From contig DGRP01000049.1 of the NCBI GenBank assembly GCA_002391065.1, forward strand, positions 1 to 10,178: a stretch of DNA of 10,178 bases. The letters run 5' to 3'. The notes under the pieces were generated by a model. That model made no database searches. It saw nothing but the letters and a program-made list of their open reading frames with translations, and was not told the origin of the DNA. Both the position numbers and the translations under genes were made by a program. Shown here piece by piece: positions 1 through 6,814 of this stretch (position 1 is the first letter of the stretch; every line of letters starts with the position of its first letter). The DNA comes from Ruminococcus sp. UBA4385. Its GTDB lineage: Bacteria; Bacillota_A; Clostridia; Oscillospirales; Ruminococcaceae.

Positions 1-1599
1 GACGGAACGACCTTCGTTGTAAGGGATATTTTCTATAATGTTCCGGCACGTCTGAAATTCTTAAAGCAGGATACTTCGGAGGGAAACAATGTTGCCAACC
101 TTGTGACAAAGCTTGCTCTTTCGCATCCGGAGATCTCTTTCAAGTTTATAAGGGATAACAAGCCCGAGCTTATAACTGCCGGTGACGGCAAGCTCTATTC
201 AGCTATAAATTCGGTCTTTGGAAGAGAATTTGCTGCTGCACTTATCCCGGTGGATTCTACTTGGAACAAGATCAGAGTCAGCGGGTTTATCATCAGACCT
301 CTTTGGGGAAAGCCCAACAGAAAATTTCAGAATTTTTTTGTGAACGGCAGATATGTTAAATCAAAGACCTGCTGCGGCGCTCTTGAAGAGGGCTACAGGA
401 ATAAGATCATGACGGGAAAGTTTCCTGCCTGCGTTCTGAATATTGATGCTTCTCCCGAAATAATAGATGTCAATGTGCATCCCACAAAGATCGAAGTGCG
501 TTTTTCCGACGACAAGCTGGTCTATGAGGCTATTTATTTTGCCGTTAAGGATTCACTTCTAAAAGAGGATAAGCCTGTGGATATGTCATTGGATAAAAAG
601 CGGCATTTTACAGATGATGAGCTGTATAAGCCTGCTCCGAAGGAACAGGGTGAGCAGCTAAAATTCATCGCTGTGAATGCTCCGAAGATAAGGTATGAAG
701 CTGTGAAGCCTGTTATCACAGCCCCGGTGCAGTCGAAGACTCTTCCCGAAAAAAAGCCGGTCAAGCCCTCTGACGGGGAAACGGAGGATCTTTTCCTTAA
801 ATCACTTGAGGAGGAACCGCCGATATCCGAAGCTCCACAGCAGAATGCCGCAGCGAGCCCTGTGCCTCCGATCGTTTCTGATGACAGGTTTGAAAATGAG
901 ACTGAAACTCAACAGGATGTTCAGACAGCTACGCAGGAGATAGATGAACAGATCGGAGATTTCAGATATATATCAAATGCCAGCTTTGAACGCCGCAGCG
1001 AGATAGTTGCCGACAGCTACAAAGAGCCGGAGAAGCCTGTAGTTATCGGAGAGCTTTTCAAAACCTATATTGTTGCTCAAGCCGGCGACGAGATGCTGCT
1101 TTTTGACAAGCACGCTTCACATGAGCGCTATCTGTTTGAAAAGATCAAGGATAATGCCAATGAGCTTGACACACAGATGTTTCTTGAGCCTATTTTGGTC
1201 ATGCTATCCTATGATGAATACGATGCCCTCGCCGCCAATGTTGAGGCCGTTAATAAACTTGGCTTCTGCATAGAGCCGGATGTTGCACCGACGGTGGCGG
1301 TAAAAGGTGTTCCTATTATTCTCGGTGAAGAAAATCCTACTGATATAGTAACCATGCTTGCCAAGAATTTCATCGTTTGTAAGCACAACCCTCAATTGGA
1401 GATATTTGATGAGCTTTATCATTCGATCGCCTGCAAGGCAGCAATAAAGGCGAATGATGACTCTGATATAATTGAGCTTCAAGCGCTGGTCAATAATGTT
1501 TACGGCAACGATGAGATAAGATATTGTCCTCACGGACGTCCGATCATGATAAGGCTGAAAAAGCGTGACCTTGAAAAACAGTTCCGGCGTATAGTATGA
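1..1599 (+). CDS. mutL: DNA mismatch repair protein MutL (5' partial, endonuclease-type)
   Basis: MutL couples mismatch recognition by MutS to strand removal. The frame is open from base 1, so the start lies upstream. The first visible residues (GTTFVVRDIFYNVPARLKF) match the middle of the GHKL ATPase region, so roughly 140 N-terminal residues are probably missing. VNVHPTKIEVRF (near residues 157-169 of the visible 532) carries the ATP-contacting lysine of the transducer domain. Residues about 190-345 form a low-complexity linker rich in Pro, Glu and Gln. The C-terminal domain has the metal-binding endonuclease blocks DKHASHERYLFE (369-380, the DQHA(X)2E(X)4E motif with Q replaced by K), ACKAAIKAND (477-486) and CPHGRP (509-514). 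It should therefore nick DNA itself, like Bacillus MutL and unlike E. coli MutL. QMFLEP (392-397) fits the clamp-binding motif. TGA ends 17 bases before miaA; mutS is the expected upstream neighbour. Confidence 0.97.
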   Translation, partial: DGTTFVVRDIFYNVPARLKFLKQDTSEGNNVANLVTKLALSHPEISFKFIRDNKPELITAGDGKLYSAINSVFGREFAAALIPVDSTWNKIRVSGFIIRPLWGKPNRKFQNFFVNGRYVKSKTCCGALEEGYRNKIMTGKFPACVLNIDASPEIIDVNVHPTKIEVRFSDDKLVYEAIYFAVKDSLLKEDKPVDMSLDKKRHFTDDELYKPAPKEQGEQLKFIAVNAPKIRYEAVKPVITAPVQSKTLPEKKPVKPSDGETEDLFLKSLEEEPPISEAPQQNAAASPVPPIVSDDRFENETETQQDVQTATQEIDEQIGDFRYISNASFERRSEIVADSYKEPEKPVVIGELFKTYIVAQAGDEMLLFDKHASHERYLFEKIKDNANELDTQMFLEPILVMLSYDEYDALAANVEAVNKLGFCIEPDVAPTVAVKGVPIILGEENPTDIVTMLAKNFIVCKHNPQLEIFDELYHSIACKAAIKANDDSDIIELQALVNNVYGNDEIRYCPHGRPIMIRLKKRDLEKQFRRIV

Positions 1600-1604
1600 G
1601 AAAC

Positions 1605-1610
1605 GGAGAG
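1605..1610 (+). promoter_or_regulatory. miaA ribosome binding site
   Basis: GGAGAG stands 6 bases before the ATG at 1617. No comparable site precedes the in-frame ATG at 1596, so this site decides the start. Confidence 0.75.
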
Positions 1611-1616
1611 AAAACT

Positions 1617-2576
1617 ATGTCTGACAGTATATCACTATTGGTGGTTTGCGGTCCGACTGCTTCCGGCAAGACCGGACTTGCTGTACAGCTGGCTAAGCTG
1701 TACGGCGGCGAGGTGGTATCTGCTGATTCGATGCAGTTATATAAGGGACTTTCAATAGCAACCGCAAAGCCGACTGCAGACGAGATGCAGGGCGTTAAGC
1801 ATCATCTTATAGATTTTCTCGAGCCGGATCAGCCATTCAGTGTGGCTGATTATGTAAAGGCCGCACGGCGGTGCATTGATGATATTGTATCGAGAAATAA
1901 GCTGCCGATACTTTGCGGCGGAACAGGGTTGTATATCAGTTCACTGATAGACAACGTGAATTTTGATGAGTCAGCAGGCAATTCTCTGAAGCGGCAGGAG
2001 TTAAGATCCTATGCAGAGATGTTTGGAAAGCATTCTCTGTGGAAAAGACTCTTGGCTGTTGACCCCGAGTCGGCCGCGGCTATTCATGAAAATAATCTCA
2101 ACCGAGTTATCAGAGCGATTGAGGTGTATGAGGTTACCGGCAAGACTCTGTCACAGTTAAAGGCAGAAAGCAGACAAGAGGCTTCGCCCTTTAATGCCTG
2201 CATTATCGGTATAGGCTTTGAGGATCGGCAGATACTTTATCACAGGATAGATCAGAGAGTCGATATCATGCTCGAAAACGGGCTGGTGGATGAAGTAAGG
2301 GATTTCTATGAGAAATACAGTCCCGCTACAGCTTATCAAGCTATTGGTTATAAGGAGCTTATCCCTTATTTCAATGGACATATCACTCTTGATGAAGCAG
2401 TTGACAAGATCAAGCTGGAAACCCGTCATTACGCCAAAAGACAGCTGACTTGGTTCAGAAGAATGGATAATGTTGAGTGGGTTTATGCCGACAAAGTTGA
2501 AAATTATAAAAATTTTCTGAATATTGTTCAAAAAACAGTAGCCAAATCGGAAATTATGTGTTATAATATAAGGTGA
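1617..2576 (+). CDS. miaA: tRNA dimethylallyltransferase MiaA
   Basis: MiaA transfers a dimethylallyl group to N6 of A37 in tRNAs that read UNN codons, the first step towards ms2i6A, and so stabilises codon-anticodon pairing. The 319-residue protein has the P-loop GPTASGKT (12-19), the substrate segment DSMQLYKGLSIATAKP, HHLIDFLEP, CGGTGLY, NLNRVIRAIEVYEVTGK and the C-terminal block TRHYAKRQLTWFRR. All are family hallmarks, and the length is normal. An in-frame ATG at 1596 overlaps the mutL stop as ATGA. The ATG at 1617 is preferred because GGAGAG (1605-1610) sits 6 bases ahead of it and because it places the P-loop at the usual distance from the N terminus. The gene lies between mutL and hfq, a classic neighbourhood. 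Its last codons contain the probable hfq promoter. Confidence 0.97.
   Translation: MSDSISLLVVCGPTASGKTGLAVQLAKLYGGEVVSADSMQLYKGLSIATAKPTADEMQGVKHHLIDFLEPDQPFSVADYVKAARRCIDDIVSRNKLPILCGGTGLYISSLIDNVNFDESAGNSLKRQELRSYAEMFGKHSLWKRLLAVDPESAAAIHENNLNRVIRAIEVYEVTGKTLSQLKAESRQEASPFNACIIGIGFEDRQILYHRIDQRVDIMLENGLVDEVRDFYEKYSPATAYQAIGYKELIPYFNGHITLDEAVDKIKLETRHYAKRQLTWFRRMDNVEWVYADKVENYKNFLNIVQKTVAKSEIMCYNIR
2560..2567 (+). promoter_or_regulatory. Probable extended -10 promoter for hfq and downstream genes
   Basis: The 3' end of miaA contains a perfect TATAAT (2562-2567) preceded by TG plus one base, the extended -10 form used by the housekeeping sigma factor. No good TTGACA-like -35 lies 16-18 bases upstream. 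The nearest similar hexamer, TTGTTC at 2524-2529, is too far away at 32 bases. Initiation near 2574 would give a leader of about 45 bases before the hfq ATG. This is an inference from sequence only; the perfect hexamer could be chance in an AT-rich stretch. Confidence 0.5.
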
Positions 2577-2604
2577 TTTATTATAACTGTAGTGTGTAAG
2601 AAAT

Positions 2605-2610
2605 AAGGAG
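2605..2610 (+). promoter_or_regulatory. hfq ribosome binding site
   Basis: AAGGAG ends 8 bases before the ATG at 2619. An upstream in-frame GTG at 2610 overlaps this site and is therefore unlikely to be the start. Confidence 0.8.
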
Positions 2611-2618
2611 TGGGTAAA

Positions 2619-2858
2619 ATGAATAAAAATCTGAATTTACAGGATGTTTTCCTTAATCAAGCAAGAAAGGAAAGGATCTCTCTTACGGTGTTCCTTGTAA
2701 ACGGTTACCAGTTTAAAGGGATAGTTAAGGGCTTTGACAGCTATATCGTTATCCTTGATTGTGACGGTAAGCAGAATGTTGTTTATAAGCATGCTATTTC
2801 AACTATCTCGCCTGTCAGACCTATTAATATCCTTGATGCAGGTAATCAGCAGGATTGA
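2619..2858 (+). CDS. hfq: RNA chaperone Hfq
   Basis: Hfq is a hexameric Sm-like protein that binds A-rich and U-rich RNA and can help small RNAs pair with messages; its importance varies in Gram-positives. The 79-residue product begins [13 protein letters not shown], so Q8, D9, F11 and L12 fall at exactly the E. coli numbers. This supports the start at 2619 rather than the GTG at 2610. The rim patch is R16-K17-E18-R19, close to the arginine-rich RRER of E. coli and fairly basic for a Gram-positive Hfq. The Sm1 segment ([21 protein letters not shown]) and Sm2 motif YKHAIST (56-62) are intact, with one extra residue in the variable loop. The C-terminal tail is short (about 10 residues), as is usual in Firmicutes. 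The gene follows miaA by 42 bases and the adaptor gene starts 14 bases downstream. Confidence 0.97.
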   Translation: MNKNLNLQDVFLNQARKERISLTVFLVNGYQFKGIVKGFDSYIVILDCDGKQNVVYKHAISTISPVRPINILDAGNQQD

Positions 2859-2872
2859 CAGAGGGTCAGTAG

Positions 2873-4090
2873 ATGAATACTCTCACGACCAAAGCACTTA
2901 TCGTGCTGCTTTCGGTGCTGATATTGATAACCGTCGGCAGTCAGATCTATTACAGGCTGAATGACAGGCATAAGACTGAAGAAGCGGTGCTTTGCGATAT
3001 AAATGAAAATATTCCGTTCAAGGGTATTGTTGTTCGGAATGAAAAGGTCATCGAGTCCGATGTGAGCGGGGTTTATGAATATCTTTACAGCAACGGCAGC
3101 AAGCTGGCGCCGGGAAGCATTATTGCAAATGTCTATCCCGATGAGCAGACTCTTTTGAATAAAAGGAAGTCTGATGAATTTGCTGCCAAAGCAGAGGCAC
3201 TTGAAAATGCCCAGAATCCGGGAAATGCACAGTACGTTCAGCCGGATACATTAACAGGACGTATCGACTCTGAATACAGAAAGCTTCTTTCATCATCTCT
3301 TTCTGGCAACAGGTCTGCTTTTGACAGCTCTTCGGATGAACTGTTCCTTAAGATGAATATATACAATATCATAACAGGGCAGTCAACTAACTATTCTGAA
3401 GAGATATCCGAACTGCAGAAGAATGCTTCTGAACTGGCGGTGGATGAAAGCGCTGTGAAGACTGTTGATATACAGGAATCCGGCTATTTTGTTTCTCACT
3501 GTGACGGATATGAGTCCAAGCTTACCCCCGAAAATATCGGTGAACTGACAAGGGGAGATATCGAGGCTGTTATCGACGGAAGAAACGGAGACACGGTCTC
3601 TTCCAAGGCTATCGGCAAGATATTCGAGGATTATTCCTGCAGGATCGCTGCCGTACTTCCCGAGGATAAAAGGATAGTTGAGGGCGATACTCTTAAATTC
3701 CGGCTTGGTGATACTGACAATGTATATAAGGTTAGGATAGAATCTGTCGGAAAGCCCGATGATGAAGGAAAATGTGTTACTGTTATGAGCTGTAACAGAC
3801 TCGATTCTGATATAGCCAGCTCGCGGGTGCTTTCTATGGAGCTGATATTCGATGACTACCATGGGATCAAGGTACCGCGTGATGCGATAAGATTCAAGGA
3901 AGATCAGAAAGGCGTATATGTTATCCTCGGAAATGAGGTCACATTTAAAAAGATCGAGGTCATTTATGAGGGAAATGATTTCGTAGTATCAAAGAATACT
4001 TCGGATTCAGAATATCTTCTGCTTTATGACCAGATCTTGCTGGAGGCGGTATCAAGTCAAGATGAATCAAGAAAAGACAGTTCCGGATGA
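2873..4090 (+). CDS. HlyD/RND-type membrane-anchored adaptor-like protein
   Basis: This 405-residue protein has a single N-terminal membrane helix (about residues 7-26), so most of it should lie outside the membrane. SDVSGVYEYLYSNGSKLAPGS (63-82) and SGYFVSHCDGYESKL (203-217) look like the two halves of a lipoyl-like hairpin domain. They are separated by a helical, Ser/Glu-rich stretch (about 90-195), the place of the adaptor coiled coil. Residues 250-325 fit a beta-barrel, and 331-393 (IKVPRDAIRF, KGVYVILGN, LLLYDQILLEA) match the C-terminal region of HlyD-family adaptors. No ABC or RND transporter gene is adjacent, and the neighbours are hfq and cell-division genes, so a role in export is not established. 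A structural role in division or the envelope is possible (inference). GAGGG (2861-2865) 7 bases upstream supports the start. The 3' end overlaps yggS by 29 bases. Confidence 0.8.
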   Translation: MNTLTTKALIVLLSVLILITVGSQIYYRLNDRHKTEEAVLCDINENIPFKGIVVRNEKVIESDVSGVYEYLYSNGSKLAPGSIIANVYPDEQTLLNKRKSDEFAAKAEALENAQNPGNAQYVQPDTLTGRIDSEYRKLLSSSLSGNRSAFDSSSDELFLKMNIYNIITGQSTNYSEEISELQKNASELAVDESAVKTVDIQESGYFVSHCDGYESKLTPENIGELTRGDIEAVIDGRNGDTVSSKAIGKIFEDYSCRIAAVLPEDKRIVEGDTLKFRLGDTDNVYKVRIESVGKPDDEGKCVTVMSCNRLDSDIASSRVLSMELIFDDYHGIKVPRDAIRFKEDQKGVYVILGNEVTFKKIEVIYEGNDFVVSKNTSDSEYLLLYDQILLEAVSSQDESRKDSSG

Positions 4091-4781
4091 GTTCCGGTCG
4101 ATAGCTGACAATATAAAAGAGATAAGAGAAAATGTCGGAAACGCTGTGGCAAAATACCGCGCCGGTGATGACGGCGTTAGGATCATGGCTGTAACGAAAA
4201 CGGTTTCGCCGGATAAGATAAACTTTGCAGTTTCTCAAGGGCTGACCTTGCTCGGTGAAAACAGAGTACAGGAATACCTTTCCAAGAAGGACAGCTATGA
4301 TAAGTCCGCGGAGGTGCATATGATCGGTCATCTGCAGACGAACAAGGTAAAGTATATCATTGACAGCGTTTCCATGATCCAGTCTGTCGATAGTCTGAAG
4401 CTGGCCAGTGAGATAAACAGGCTCGCTGCGGCGCATGACAGGAAAATGGATGTTTTGCTGGAAGTGAATATCGGTGATGAGGCAAGTAAAAGCGGTATAG
4501 GCGCAGAAAGCGTTTTTGATCTTGCAGAACAGATGCTCCCGCTGACAAATGTCCGCATACGCGGGCTTATGGCTATTCCGCCGATAGGAGCGGACGAAAA
4601 GGTGTTCGCCCATATGAAGGAGCTGTATGAACAGCTTAAAGACAGAAAGCTGGCCAATGTCAGCTCGGATGTTCTTTCAATGGGTATGTCGGGGGATTAT
4701 GAGGTTGCAGTCAAGCACGGCTCAACGCTTGTAAGAATAGGTACAAAGCTCTTTGGAGCCAGAAAATATATGGAGGGTTAA
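4062..4781 (+). CDS. yggS: YggS/YlmE-family pyridoxal phosphate homeostasis protein
   Basis: Proteins of this family bind pyridoxal 5'-phosphate without known catalysis and help keep free PLP and amino-acid pools balanced; in Bacillus the gene is ylmE, beside sepF. The 239-residue product resembles the N-terminal barrel of alanine racemase. K46 in AVTKTV is the expected PLP-binding lysine. GENRVQEYLSK, HMIGHLQTNKVKYI, LEVNIGDEASKSGI, IRGLMAIPP, LSMGMSGDYEVAVKHGSTLVRIGTKLFG are the family blocks in order. The start is not certain. ATG 4062 gives the usual short N-terminal arm, but the nearest good Shine-Dalgarno (GGAGG, 4042-4046) is 15 bases away. An in-frame ATG at 4026 would add 12 residues (MTRSCWRRYQVK) untypical of the family. 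The gene overlaps the preceding adaptor gene by 29 bases, suggesting coupled translation, and ends 3 bases before sepF. Confidence 0.94.
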   Translation: MNQEKTVPDEFRSIADNIKEIRENVGNAVAKYRAGDDGVRIMAVTKTVSPDKINFAVSQGLTLLGENRVQEYLSKKDSYDKSAEVHMIGHLQTNKVKYIIDSVSMIQSVDSLKLASEINRLAAAHDRKMDVLLEVNIGDEASKSGIGAESVFDLAEQMLPLTNVRIRGLMAIPPIGADEKVFAHMKELYEQLKDRKLANVSSDVLSMGMSGDYEVAVKHGSTLVRIGTKLFGARKYMEG

Positions 4782-4784
4782 GAA

Positions 4785-5261
4785 ATGAGTGTTATCCAGG
4801 GGTTTAAAAACATTTTTATTGGTGATGAAGAAGATACTGAACAAGAGGAGGATTATCGTTCCGTGTACGAAGATACCAGAAGTAAGAAAGCCGCGGCTCC
4901 GCAGCCCGCACCGCAGCCTAAGGCTGAACAGCCCAGACCTACATCCTATTCCCGTCCCCAGCAGCAGTCTGCTTATGATGACGGTTCGCTGAAGATCGTT
5001 CTCGCAAGACCCGAGAAGTATTCCGAGGTTACAGATATCGGCAGCGATATCAATTTGAAGAAGACTGTTCTTCTTAATCTTGAGAACGTCAAGAATGATG
5101 ATGCAAAGCGCATCCTTGACTTTATCTCGGGAGTTGCATTTGCAAACAACGCAAAGATCAAGATGATGGCACAGAAAACCTTTGCTATCATTCCGAGCAA
5201 TGTTCAGTTTGTCGGTGACGATCTGATGAGCGAGCTGGAGAATAACGGTTACAGCTTCTGA
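4785..5261 (+). CDS. sepF: Cell division protein SepF
   Basis: SepF binds the FtsZ C-terminal tail and the membrane, bundling FtsZ filaments and anchoring the Z-ring in bacteria with little or no FtsA/ZipA dependence. The 158-residue protein has the standard three parts. There is an N-terminal segment MSVIQGFKNIFIG that can form the membrane-binding amphipathic helix. A charged and then Pro/Gln/Ala-rich linker covers residues 14-66. The compact alpha/beta SepF domain covers about 69-157, with IVLARPEKYSEV, KKTVLLNLENV, AKRILDFISG and KTFAIIPSNV. Length and domain order are normal. GGAGGG (4772-4777) sits 7 bases before ATG. The TGA shares one base with the ylmH ATG, so the two should be coupled. 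In Bacillus and Streptococcus a small ylmG gene separates sepF from ylmH; here it is missing. Confidence 0.97.
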   Translation: MSVIQGFKNIFIGDEEDTEQEEDYRSVYEDTRSKKAAAPQPAPQPKAEQPRPTSYSRPQQQSAYDDGSLKIVLARPEKYSEVTDIGSDINLKKTVLLNLENVKNDDAKRILDFISGVAFANNAKIKMMAQKTFAIIPSNVQFVGDDLMSELENNGYSF

Positions 5262-6037
5262 TGAAGATTGATCTGTCTTTTCTCGGACAGCTTTCTGATG
5301 AGGACAAGCTTCTTGCAGGCAGGATAATTGACAGTGTTAATGCCTGCAGAGAGAAATATGTAAACAGGTTTACCTTTTTCCTCAACGAACACGAGCAGGT
5401 GTTGTGCAGGAAGGTGCTTGCTTCGGAAAGCTTTGATAACTATCTGTTCTTTGGCGGCTATGAAAACGCACAGCGTAGGATACTTGGGATGTTTGCTCCC
5501 GATAGTGATGCTGACACAGCCTTATTCCCGCTGAAGGCTGTCAGCTTTTCCTTCAGAAAGGCTGACGTGCTGACGCACAGGGACTTTCTTGGATGTTTGA
5601 TGTCTCAAGGAATAGGAAGAAATACGGTCGGAGATATTATAGTTTCAGAGGGAAGGGCTGCTGTTTTTATTTATGATTCGGTGGCGGATTCTGCTCTGCT
5701 GCTGGAAAAGATCGGACGGACAGGCGTAAAGGCAAGCGAGGGTATAGAGGATATATCTATGCCTAAACAGAAATACTTATCCATTGAGGGCACTGTCGCT
5801 TCTTTGAGGCTTGACAGTGTGCTTAGTGTTGCTTTGCGGATATCACGGGAAAAGGCCGTTGGTCTGATCAAAAGCGGAAATGTTCAGGTGAATTATGAGC
5901 ATACTGAATTGTCCGATCACAGGCTTTCCGAGGGCGATATTATTTCAGCTAAGGGATACGGCAAGTTTCAGCTCGCTGAAATAGGACAGGTCACTAAAAA
6001 GGACAGAACACATATCAAGATTAATAAATACATTTAG
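5261..6037 (+). CDS. ylmH: YlmH-family S4-domain RNA-binding protein
   Basis: YlmH is an S4-domain protein of the division cluster that binds ribosomal or tRNA-like RNA. In Bacillus subtilis it has been linked to ribosome-associated quality control as a functional relative of RqcP. The 258-residue product has the N-terminal YlmH region, including YLFFGGYENAQRR (61-73) and the family block LTHRDFLGCLMSQGIGR followed by VGDIIV (104-128). The C-terminal S4 fold (about 178-242) contains LRLDSVLSVALRISREKA, IKSGNVQVNYE and LSEGDIISAKGYGKF. Length agrees with the family. It starts on the last base of the sepF stop codon without a strong Shine-Dalgarno of its own, fitting translation by termination-reinitiation. 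Its stop lies within the divIVA ribosome binding site. Confidence 0.93.
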   Translation: MKIDLSFLGQLSDEDKLLAGRIIDSVNACREKYVNRFTFFLNEHEQVLCRKVLASESFDNYLFFGGYENAQRRILGMFAPDSDADTALFPLKAVSFSFRKADVLTHRDFLGCLMSQGIGRNTVGDIIVSEGRAAVFIYDSVADSALLLEKIGRTGVKASEGIEDISMPKQKYLSIEGTVASLRLDSVLSVALRISREKAVGLIKSGNVQVNYEHTELSDHRLSEGDIISAKGYGKFQLAEIGQVTKKDRTHIKINKYI

Positions 6038-6049
6038 GAGGTCATATCT

Positions 6050-6796
6050 ATGATGACAGCATCAAATATCAGAGCCAGATCCTTTTCTGCAGTTAGAAAC
6101 GGTTATGATCCGGCAGAGGTCAAGGATTTTCTTGATGAGATAGCCCAGGAGCTTGAGGCTGCTCTTAAAGCAAAGGAAGAAAGTGAAGAGAAAGCCCAAA
6201 AGCTTAGTGAAGAGCTTTCAAAGTACCGCGAGGACGAAGAGGCAATAAAGAGCGCTCTCGTTCTTTCGCAGAAGGAAGCAAGCAAGATCATTGCTGATGC
6301 AAAGTCACAGGCAAGGGATATGATCGAGTCTGCTAAGACTGAAGAGATCAGACTTAGAGAGCAAAGCTCTACCGAATGTGAGCGCATTACTAAGGAATAC
6401 CACGACAGATGCGCTGAAATGATCAAGCAGGAAACCGAAAAGACTAAGCAGAAGATCGACGAGATCAATAAGGAATACAGAACTGAAAAGGAGAACTACG
6501 AGAACCTTAAGCGCGAGGTCTCTATGTTCAAGGCAGAGCTTCTGCCGCTGTATCAGAAGCAGATCAAGCTTATTATGCAGATACCGCAGGTAGAGATCGA
6601 GGAGGCAGACACATCTGCTGCTGATGCCGAGGCTGAAGCTAAGGCAGCCGAGGAAGCTGCTGCTAAGGCCGAGGCAGAAAAGAAAGCCGCTGAAGAAGCT
6701 GCAGAAAAAGAGCATATAGACAAGATCCTTAACACCGGTTCCTTTGAGCCCGTACTGCCCAAGGAGCAGGATCTTAAATTTGGCAAAAATAAATAA
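6050..6796 (+). CDS. divIVA: DivIVA-family cell division/polarity protein
   Basis: DivIVA is a coiled-coil scaffold that recognises strongly curved membrane at septa and poles and recruits partner proteins. The N-terminal domain (about 1-40: ASNIRARSFSAVRNGYDPAEV, then KDFLDEI) is the lipid-binding module; V15-R16 lie where the Bacillus membrane-inserting Phe-Arg pair sits, before the conserved GYD. Residues 33-165 are almost continuous heptad-like coiled coil. Residues 188-221 are a low-complexity Ala/Glu/Lys run, and the last 27 residues (HIDKILNTG onward) form a separate tail. At 248 residues it is longer than the Bacillus protein and nearer the coccal type. AGGAGGT (6036-6042) 7 bases ahead gives a very strong start. 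ATG 6050 is used over the adjacent ATG 6053 on spacing, with little consequence for the protein. ileS follows after 18 bases. Confidence 0.95.
   Translation: MMTASNIRARSFSAVRNGYDPAEVKDFLDEIAQELEAALKAKEESEEKAQKLSEELSKYREDEEAIKSALVLSQKEASKIIADAKSQARDMIESAKTEEIRLREQSSTECERITKEYHDRCAEMIKQETEKTKQKIDEINKEYRTEKENYENLKREVSMFKAELLPLYQKQIKLIMQIPQVEIEEADTSAADAEAEAKAAEEAAAKAEAEKKAAEEAAEKEHIDKILNTGSFEPVLPKEQDLKFGKNK
6611..6712 (+). repeat. Ala/Glu/Lys low-complexity coding repeat in divIVA
   Basis: Residues 188-221 of DivIVA repeat degenerate AEA, KAAEEAA and AKAEAE units encoded by GCT/GCA/GCC and GAG/GAA/AAG triplets. Such tracts form single helices or extended coiled coil and tend to vary in length between strains. 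Confidence 0.75.
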
Positions 6797-6814
6797 TCGT
6801 TAGGAGTTTTTTCA

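Noticed and set aside
1596..1616. miaA start at the ATG overlapping the mutL stop
   Set aside because: There is no Shine-Dalgarno sequence at a suitable distance, while the ATG at 1617 has GGAGAG 6 bases upstream and gives the typical N terminus.
2582..2587. Second -10-like TATAAC upstream of hfq
   Set aside because: It has no extended -10 and no -35 at the right spacing, and the TATAAT at 2562 is clearly better.
3960..4613. A 217-codon minus-strand open frame spanning the adaptor/yggS junction
   Set aside because: It crosses two well-supported plus-strand genes and its translation has no recognisable motif.
5531..5566. Two overlapping inverted repeats within ylmH (CTGAAGG/CCTTCAG and GTCAGC/GCTGAC)
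   Set aside because: They could form alternative hairpins, but they lie mid-gene in conserved coding sequence with no T tract or expression signal. Chance is the simpler explanation.
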